DNA from: Methylotenera_A sp031399315
GTDB lineage: Bacteria > Pseudomonadota > Gammaproteobacteria > Burkholderiales > Methylophilaceae
DNA length: 10,520 nt
Direction of reading: 5' to 3'
NCBI GenBank assembly: GCA_031399315.1
Contig: JANNOS010000160.1
Location: forward strand, 1-10,520
Within the stretch, counting starts at the first letter, position 1. The number at the start of each line of letters is the position of its first letter. Below, in pieces: positions 5,196 to 10,520 of this stretch. The translations under genes and the position numbers were made by a program. The notes beneath the pieces were generated by a model. That model made no database searches and was not told where the DNA came from. It saw only the letters and a program-made list of their open reading frames with translations.

Positions 5196-7307
5196 TCAGC
5201 TTAATACAGAGAAGTTCTCAATCAGCTTTTTAATGGGGATAGGCGCACCTAAATGCAAACCTTGTCCATAATGCACGCCTATCGTTTTCAATTCTTTTAA
5301 TATGGCTTCATTTTCAACAAACTCAGCAACAGTCTTAATATTCATGGCTTCTGCGACACTGTGAATTGAACGCACCATGGCATGATCGATTTTGTTCTGG
5401 TGCATATCTTTTACAAAAGAGCCATCAATTTTAAGAAAATCGACTTCAAAGTTTTTCAAATACATAAATGAAGACATACCGCTGCCAAAATCATCCAAAG
5501 CAAAACTACAGCCTAGTTTTCTTAAAGCTGTAAACAATTGAATGGTATTTTTTAAATTAACTATCGCGGCAGTTTCAGTAATTTCAAAGCATATCGATTC
5601 TGGCGGAATTGAATAAATGACAAATTGCTCGCGAATGTAGCCTAGCAAGCTTTTATCGCCTAGCGAAGTCCCTGATAAATTGATTGAAAATACATAATTA
5701 CACTTTTCATTACTTTGATTTAACAACTCTCGATACGTTGCAAAAGTATTTTTAATGACCCATCTATCAATATTCGGCATCAACAAATAACGCTCTGCAG
5801 ATGGTATAAACGTTGTTGGCAACATTATATTGCCATCAATATTAATTTTTCTAATCAATATTTCAAAGTGATGTTGTTGCGGAACCTTAGACGTAAGTGG
5901 AACAATTGGCTGACAATAAAGCATAAACAACTCATCATCAATTTCATCGGTGATATCTGCAACCGCCTCAACTGCTGTGCGCCTTTTAGTTACCTCGACA
6001 TCACTTGGACTGAATAAAAAGCTTTGATTGCGGCCTGCGTTTTTAGCTGAGTAACAAGAAATATCTGCAGCATGAATAATTTCGCTGACACTTTCAAATT
6101 TTGAATTAATCACAACAACGCCAATACTTACGCCAATATTAAATATTTTGTCGTCATGAATAAATCGATAATCACTCACCAGCTTAAGCAAAGAATTGGT
6201 GATTAAAGTCGCATCGACTAAACTGCAATTTTCAAGCAACAAACCAAATTCATCTCCGCCTAGACGCGCTAAGGTATCTCTATCACGCATTCTATTGGTA
6301 AGGAGCACACTTATCTGCCGCAACAATTCATCGCCTGCAGAATGGCCGCAAGTGTCATTTACCAATTTAAATTGGTCTAAATCTAAATAGCACAATACAT
6401 GTTGCGCGCCATTTTCGTGCACACTTTTTAGGTTGCGCTCTAATCTGACTTCAAATTCTCGACGGTTAATAAGGCCAGTTAAATCATCATGTTGCGCTTG
6501 GTGACGCAGCATAGAAGTAGCATCATTTATTTTATCTTGCATCACATCGTAAGCATGCTTAAGGCTAGTGGCCATTGAATTAAAGCCTTTTTGCAAGGTT
6601 TGTAATTCGCCGCTGGAGTTTTCGATAATCGTATGTGCAAAATGACCATCACCCAGTTTATTGACCGCATAGGCAATTTCTTGAATGGGCTTGGTAATAT
6701 TTCGACCTATCCACCACGCGATTAAAGCACTTAGCATCAATCCGAACAAACTTATCATCAAAATTTTTGCAATTAAATCTTGCTTGAGATTTTGCAAAGT
6801 CAAATTACTTAACTCCACATATACTTCTCCAATTACTAAATTTGATTGCTCTTTATTAAATGCTTGTTCACTCTCGTTTAAGCTATAGATATCATCCACT
6901 TCGACCAAGCTGCGATAGATTGGCGCAGTAAAAATAATACCGCCACTCAACTCAAGTACATCTGAATTGCTTGCTTTGAGCTTGTCTATAATGTCTTTAG
7001 GTATTTCACGGCCACTTAAAGCCAGCACACGATTTTGATTATCTAAAATCAATACTGTTCTTAAATCTTGCTCGTTTGTAAGTGCTTTTTGAACTAGGCT
7101 TTGAAGTATTTGCTTATTACCTGAAATAACGCCATATTCGGCTGCTGGCGCAAGTTGTGTTGCGATAATAACCCCTCTGTCATGCAAAGATTGATTCAAC
7201 ACATCAAAAACATTAGAAATGGCGTAGCCAGCTAGTATCATTGCGAACAGCAATGCTGGGATAGTCCCCAAAAATATAACCCTAGATTTAATACCTAGGT
7301 TTTTCAT
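5196..7307 (-). CDS. Membrane-bound sensor with HAMP, GGDEF and EAL domains (cyclic-di-GMP turnover)
   Basis: This is a two-domain cyclic-di-GMP enzyme, with a GGDEF diguanylate cyclase and an EAL phosphodiesterase. Of 703 residues, 9-31 form membrane segment 1. Residues 35-175 are a periplasmic sensor resembling the BarA-type sensor (LHDRGVIIATQLAPAAEYGV). Segment 2 is 179-200 and the HAMP domain about 200-252. In the GGDEF domain (about 265-435), HDDLTGLINRREF, the DLDQFKLVND metal site, GGDEF (350-354), an RxxD inhibitory site five residues before it (341-344) and YSAKNAGRN are all intact. In the EAL domain (about 445-700), EAL is EIL (482-484), but N543, E575, D605/D606, K626, E662, E665 and Q682 are kept. 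Both activities are therefore possible. The ATG overlaps the upstream stop (ATGA), with an AGAGG site 7 nt away. Which activity dominates cannot be told from sequence. Confidence 0.93.
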   Translation of the reverse strand: MKNLGIKSRVIFLGTIPALLFAMILAGYAISNVFDVLNQSLHDRGVIIATQLAPAAEYGVISGNKQILQSLVQKALTNEQDLRTVLILDNQNRVLALSGREIPKDIIDKLKASNSDVLELSGGIIFTAPIYRSLVEVDDIYSLNESEQAFNKEQSNLVIGEVYVELSNLTLQNLKQDLIAKILMISLFGLMLSALIAWWIGRNITKPIQEIAYAVNKLGDGHFAHTIIENSSGELQTLQKGFNSMATSLKHAYDVMQDKINDATSMLRHQAQHDDLTGLINRREFEVRLERNLKSVHENGAQHVLCYLDLDQFKLVNDTCGHSAGDELLRQISVLLTNRMRDRDTLARLGGDEFGLLLENCSLVDATLITNSLLKLVSDYRFIHDDKIFNIGVSIGVVVINSKFESVSEIIHAADISCYSAKNAGRNQSFLFSPSDVEVTKRRTAVEAVADITDEIDDELFMLYCQPIVPLTSKVPQQHHFEILIRKINIDGNIMLPTTFIPSAERYLLMPNIDRWVIKNTFATYRELLNQSNEKCNYVFSINLSGTSLGDKSLLGYIREQFVIYSIPPESICFEITETAAIVNLKNTIQLFTALRKLGCSFALDDFGSGMSSFMYLKNFEVDFLKIDGSFVKDMHQNKIDHAMVRSIHSVAEAMNIKTVAEFVENEAILKELKTIGVHYGQGLHLGAPIPIKKLIENFSVLS

Positions 7308-8266
7308 TGCATTGCCTCTATTTCAACCATTTTTTTATGTATCATCTCTTCGTCAGTTAATTGAATTTTTAATGAACGCCCAACTTGGCGATTCAACACG
7401 ACAGAAAAATATTTTGGCGTCTGCGGTGGCGGCAATCCACCTATGGCCTGCTGTGATTGCATAGCAATTTCTGCTGCCTGCTTAGCCAGTTGTTTAGTGT
7501 TAGTATACACCGCCGCCAGCGCGCCTGCCTGCACATAAGATTGCGAGTAACCAAACACAGGTTTTTGATGTCGATAAGTAGTGAGCAATATAGATTGCGC
7601 CGTTTCCCTGCTGTAGACAAACGGGTCAGGTAGCGCCATTAGCGCGTCGCTAGATTCTAATAGTGTACTTAATTTAGGGATCAACTCAGATTCCTGATAC
7701 ACATTCTCTTGATGAATATTAATATCTATCTTTTCGCCCATCTCTTTTAAATTATCTGCATCCTGCATTGACGTTGGCCCCAACAAAACACCGACACTTT
7801 TCACATTAGGCAAAATCGTTTTTATCAACAACAAGCGCCTAGCGTTAGGCTGATCTAACACGATAGCACTAAAATTACCTAGCACACGCTTACTGTTTGC
7901 CAACAAGTTATTGTAGGTAGGTAGCGGTGTAAATACACCCAGCACTGGCGTGCTGTAACTCAATTTACTCGAAGCACCAAGCGCTTTTACTCCCAACGCA
8001 ATGACCAACTCACTATTTTCTGCCACCACCAACTTTTCTGCTGTTTCTAAGTCAATCACCTTAACGCGCAAATTGGTATATTTTGCATCAAGGAGCTCTT
8101 GCTTAAATTCATCTACAAACTCTAAGTTAACCTTAGTAGAGGCGCTCAATACAATAGTAACGCCAGTATACGCATGCACGAAACTAGGCCCAAGCAAACC
8201 TGACACTAAAGCCACATAGCTTAGCAAGTTCTTTATATATCTATTTTTTTTGTGCCAATTTAACAA
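7304..8266 (-). CDS. Periplasmic ABC-type substrate-binding-like protein, orphan
   Basis: The protein looks like the periplasmic substrate-binding family of the 'uncharacterised ABC transport system' type (COG2984/ABC_sub_bind-like). The 320 residues have a basic N-terminus (HKKNRYIK), a hydrophobic core and likely signal cleavage at VHA/YT (after residue 32). The two-lobed fold is suggested by TGVTIVLSAS (34-43), ELVIALGVKAL (86-96), VKSVGVLLGP (155-164), DALMALPDP (207-215) and KPVFGYSQSYVQAGALAAVY (235-254), followed by a helix rich in Ala/Gln and GGLPPPQTPKY. The start is TTG at 8266; the next starts inside the signal peptide would remove its basic part. No ABC permease or ATPase lies nearby. 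It follows the TonB-dependent receptor by 24 bp and overlaps the GGDEF-EAL gene by 4 bp, so a ligand-sensing role for that protein is inferred. The ligand is unknown. Confidence 0.8.
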   Translation of the reverse strand: MLNWHKKNRYIKNLLSYVALVSGLLGPSFVHAYTGVTIVLSASTKVNLEFVDEFKQELLDAKYTNLRVKVIDLETAEKLVVAENSELVIALGVKALGASSKLSYSTPVLGVFTPLPTYNNLLANSKRVLGNFSAIVLDQPNARRLLLIKTILPNVKSVGVLLGPTSMQDADNLKEMGEKIDINIHQENVYQESELIPKLSTLLESSDALMALPDPFVYSRETAQSILLTTYRHQKPVFGYSQSYVQAGALAAVYTNTKQLAKQAAEIAMQSQQAIGGLPPPQTPKYFSVVLNRQVGRSLKIQLTDEEMIHKKMVEIEAMQ

Positions 8267-8290
8267 AATTTACTACTTCAACTAAAAATT

Positions 8291-10387
8291 TTAAAACTCT
8301 AAACTTAAATTAATGCGGGCACGCCTTTTAAGCGTGTTGTAATCGGCAAACTCTTCGTAATGATTATTAAACAGATTTTCGACAACAGCAGACACTTCAC
8401 CATTCCAACGACCACTATTAAACTTACGTGCCACCCGAAGATCACATTTTCTTATTAAATCGACAGAGTCGCCATCACCCAACTGGGTAGTCTCACTGGT
8501 TTGATAATATGCTAGGCTTGCATCCCACTTGCTATCAAACTGATGCGTCAGCAATGCACTAATAGTATTTCTAGGTGCAGATTCAATATAATTTTTCTTG
8601 AGCTGATCTTCCTTCCCTCTAATATGAATGTAAGCATAATTTAATAGTATATTGGTATCCTTGCTTAGCAACCACTTTGCTTGTGCTTCAAAACCAGTGG
8701 TTTTTGCACTACCAAAATTTGTACCATTATTAATATCCGCGGTTGTTATTAGCGTAAAACCTGGTGGCGCTACAAAATCGGCGCGGTCTCTAAAGCGAAT
8801 ATGGTCAGTAATCGTGTCATGAAATAGCCTAGTATCCAAGCTAAAATTCCCAACTTTTCCTAAATAGCCAATCTCTCTGGAAATAACCTGCTCTGGATCT
8901 ACATTGCCTTTGTCTGCATACACCTGCAGTAGCAACGTATTATTTGGTACAGGTAACACTGTAGGAACTGCAATGCTGCGGTTAAACTTTTCCTCAATAT
9001 AATTCGGCGTGCGCAAAGCGGTTGAAATGCCCAGCCTAAATGCGTGGTTAGGGGTTGGCTTAAAGTTGATGCTAGCACGCGGTGAAATATCCGTGCCTGT
9101 AAAATCATTATGCTCAATCATTGATCCAGCGTTTAACACCAACTTCTCATGTACACGCCACTCAGCATGACCAAATAGACGCTGCAAATCAAAATAATCA
9201 GTTTTTTTAGTACCTAAATAATGTGGTGCATACATGCTATCGTGGCGAGCACTGCCACCCCACACAAACCGAAGTGTATTGCCAATCGCAAAATTATGCT
9301 GCGCTTCTATATCGTAACGTTCCGTATCTACAGGATTTTGAATGGTAATCGTGTCATTAAGTAGAAATGGCCCAAAAACTCCTGCTACAGGGCGCAAATT
9401 GGCTGACGTCGTTTTATCGTCAGAACGATCAAACGAATGGTACGCTTGCACCGAAAAATCACTCTCTTCGCTAATACTATTGCGCCAACGAATCAGTTCA
9501 TAATGGTTATTGATTTGCTTAGTACGTTGCAGAAAAACTGGACCACCTTCGCGAGCATCCCCCTCACCACGCGCACCATCGGCCAGACCAAATTCAAACT
9601 CAAATATATTGCGGACATTCAATTGATAATCTGCCTGCGCGTTTAACATACGCGTACGCTTAAAATCGTTACGATTATCCAACCCTTCATCCTCACGATA
9701 GCCGGCCGTGACGCGATAACTCAAATCTTGTACTTTACCCGCATGGCGATAAAAGGCCTCATTACGCCCATTACCATGCGTTGCTACAATGGTGTTACCT
9801 TTCGCTTCGCTAGGTTGCTGTGTGATGATGTTAATTACACCAAAATACGAGTTGGCGCCATGACTAGCCGCGTTCGGGCCACGCGTCACTTCAATCCGCT
9901 CAATATCAACAATTGCCAGCGGTAACTCACTCCATTGCACACCACCATATAACGGGCTATATACCGAGCGCCCATTAATCATCACCTGCATCGCGCCAGA
10001 GTAGGCACTTGTCATGCCATGATAACTTACAGCGTGATTGGTGCTATGAAAGTAGCCCGCATTTGCACCCACGTACATACCAGGTACAAGCCTAAAAATC
10101 TCTGGTAAATCCACAATACCAGAAGCACGAATCGTCTCACGGTCAATAATTGTTACCGCGGAAGGTGCATCTGACAGAGGTTGTGATAGACGCGAAACAG
10201 TAAGTACGCGTGGCACTTCGCCTATGTAATCATCTTCTGACAAATCTTGCCCAGATGAAGCGATAGGCCAAGCGTCAATTGTGTTGGTTTCTTTTGTACT
10301 GGGTTCTTCAGCCGCAGACAATGACCCGCTACTTAAAAGCGTTAATAGGATTAATATAATATTCTTAGAATGATTCATAAACTGCAT
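8291..10387 (-). CDS. TonB-dependent outer-membrane receptor
   Basis: This is a 22-strand outer-membrane barrel with a plug that imports a scarce ligand (siderophore, cobalamin, metal or other) using TonB energy; the ligand cannot be told from sequence. The 698 residues have a signal peptide (about 1-25), an acidic linker (26-57), a possible TonB-box region near EVPRVLTVSRL (57-67), a plug domain (about 68-192) with SAVTIIDRETIRASGIVDLPE, VMINGRSVY, IERIEVTRGPNAASHGANSY and GVINIITQ, then the barrel. The C-terminus has NLFNNHYEEFADYN and ends in LSLEF with terminal Phe, as outer-membrane barrels do. There is no FecA-type signalling domain, the linker being too short. The start is ATG at 10387; Met4 at 10378 gives an equally good signal peptide and neither has a clear Shine-Dalgarno site. 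It probably heads the operon with the periplasmic binding protein and the GGDEF-EAL protein. Confidence 0.93.
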   Translation of the reverse strand: MQFMNHSKNIILILLTLLSSGSLSAAEEPSTKETNTIDAWPIASSGQDLSEDDYIGEVPRVLTVSRLSQPLSDAPSAVTIIDRETIRASGIVDLPEIFRLVPGMYVGANAGYFHSTNHAVSYHGMTSAYSGAMQVMINGRSVYSPLYGGVQWSELPLAIVDIERIEVTRGPNAASHGANSYFGVINIITQQPSEAKGNTIVATHGNGRNEAFYRHAGKVQDLSYRVTAGYREDEGLDNRNDFKRTRMLNAQADYQLNVRNIFEFEFGLADGARGEGDAREGGPVFLQRTKQINNHYELIRWRNSISEESDFSVQAYHSFDRSDDKTTSANLRPVAGVFGPFLLNDTITIQNPVDTERYDIEAQHNFAIGNTLRFVWGGSARHDSMYAPHYLGTKKTDYFDLQRLFGHAEWRVHEKLVLNAGSMIEHNDFTGTDISPRASINFKPTPNHAFRLGISTALRTPNYIEEKFNRSIAVPTVLPVPNNTLLLQVYADKGNVDPEQVISREIGYLGKVGNFSLDTRLFHDTITDHIRFRDRADFVAPPGFTLITTADINNGTNFGSAKTTGFEAQAKWLLSKDTNILLNYAYIHIRGKEDQLKKNYIESAPRNTISALLTHQFDSKWDASLAYYQTSETTQLGDGDSVDLIRKCDLRVARKFNSGRWNGEVSAVVENLFNNHYEEFADYNTLKRRARINLSLEF

Positions 10388-10401
10388 TTGTATTCATTAA
10401 T

Positions 10402-10414
10402 GCTAACTTCTAGC
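10402..10414. repeat. Short inverted repeat upstream of the TonB-dependent receptor
   Basis: GCTAACTTCTAGC has 4-bp arms (GCTA/TAGC) around a 5-bp centre and ends 14 bp before the receptor ATG. It could be an operator or a chance match. It does not resemble a Fur box. Confidence 0.25.
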
Positions 10415-10445
10415 GCGATGCGTAGCCTTACTAAAACTCACATAA

Positions 10446-10473
10446 ATTTGGTTTTAATCATTTGGCTTTAATC
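10446..10473. repeat. 14-bp tandem direct repeat upstream of the TonB-dependent receptor
   Basis: ATTTGGTTTTAATC (10446-10459) is followed directly by ATTTGGCTTTAATC (10460-10473), identical at 13 of 14 positions. The repeat covers the stop codon of the gene fragment at the right edge. It begins 59 bp before the receptor start, so it could be a regulatory direct repeat or simply a small slippage duplication. Confidence 0.6.
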
Positions 10474-10520
10474 TTAGTCCAATATCTGCGTACCAGCCAA
10501 ATCACAGGGATACCAATGAG
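10458..10520 (-). CDS. Possible C-terminal end of an unidentified gene (5' part outside window)
   Basis: From the window edge an open frame on the minus strand encodes 20 residues, LIGIPVIWLVRRYWTKIKAK, then TGA (10460-10458). A hydrophobic stretch followed by a basic tail looks like the end of a membrane protein's last helix. A second frame is also open here for 14 codons, so the assignment is tentative. The product is not recognised. Confidence 0.4.
   Translation of the reverse strand, partial: LIGIPVIWLVRRYWTKIKAK

Noticed and set aside
8291..10387. Receptor as a FecA-type signalling transducer acting with an ECF sigma factor
   Set aside because: Only about 40 residues lie between the signal peptide and the plug, too short for the signalling domain of about 80 residues, and no sigma/anti-sigma pair is in the window.
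10384..10400. Possible Fur box before the TonB-dependent receptor
   Set aside because: The AT-rich stretch with GCATT/AATGC ends does not match the Fur 19-bp palindrome (GATAATGATAATCATTATC) well enough to claim.

Overview
The window looks like the chromosome of a Gram-negative, probably betaproteobacterial, bacterium. It is AT-rich (about 40% GC judged by eye). Every supported gene lies on the minus strand, so the reading order is from the right end to the left. The ruvB-ybgC-tolQRAB-pal order with very tight junctions is common in Betaproteobacteria. The low GC makes a Methylotenera-like member of the Methylophilaceae a reasonable guess, but that is inference and no 16S or other marker gene is present.

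Right part (about 10520 to 5196): the last 20 codons of an unidentified gene enter at the edge. After a roughly 70-bp gap come three genes: a TonB-dependent outer-membrane receptor, a periplasmic protein resembling ABC-type substrate-binding proteins (no permease or ATPase gene beside it), and an inner-membrane GGDEF-EAL protein with a periplasmic sensor and HAMP domain. The gaps are 24 bp and then a 4-bp ATGA overlap, so the trio is very probably one transcription unit. Together they span outer membrane, periplasm, inner membrane and cytoplasm. The most interesting reading of the window is that they form a ligand-sensing relay that sets cyclic di-GMP levels.

Middle (5185 to 3699): ruvB, the Holliday-junction branch-migration motor, starts only about 46 bp after the GGDEF-EAL stop codon. 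It overlaps by 16 bp with ybgC, a hot-dog-fold thioesterase that starts with TTG. ruvA and ruvC are not in the window.

Left part (3702 to 1): the Tol-Pal envelope machine, tolQ, tolR, tolA, tolB and the first 106 codons of pal. ybgC/tolQ overlap by ATGA, tolQ/tolR are 3 bp apart and tolR/tolA 8 bp apart, which indicates translational coupling. The tolA-tolB gap (110 bp) and tolB-pal gap (about 83 bp) are longer and may hold internal promoters. TolQ-TolR form the proton-driven motor, TolA spans the periplasm, and TolB and Pal are the periplasmic and outer-membrane partners that help the outer membrane constrict at division.

No tRNA, rRNA, CRISPR array, insertion sequence or phage gene was recognised. 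No stretch over 300 bases lacks a gene.
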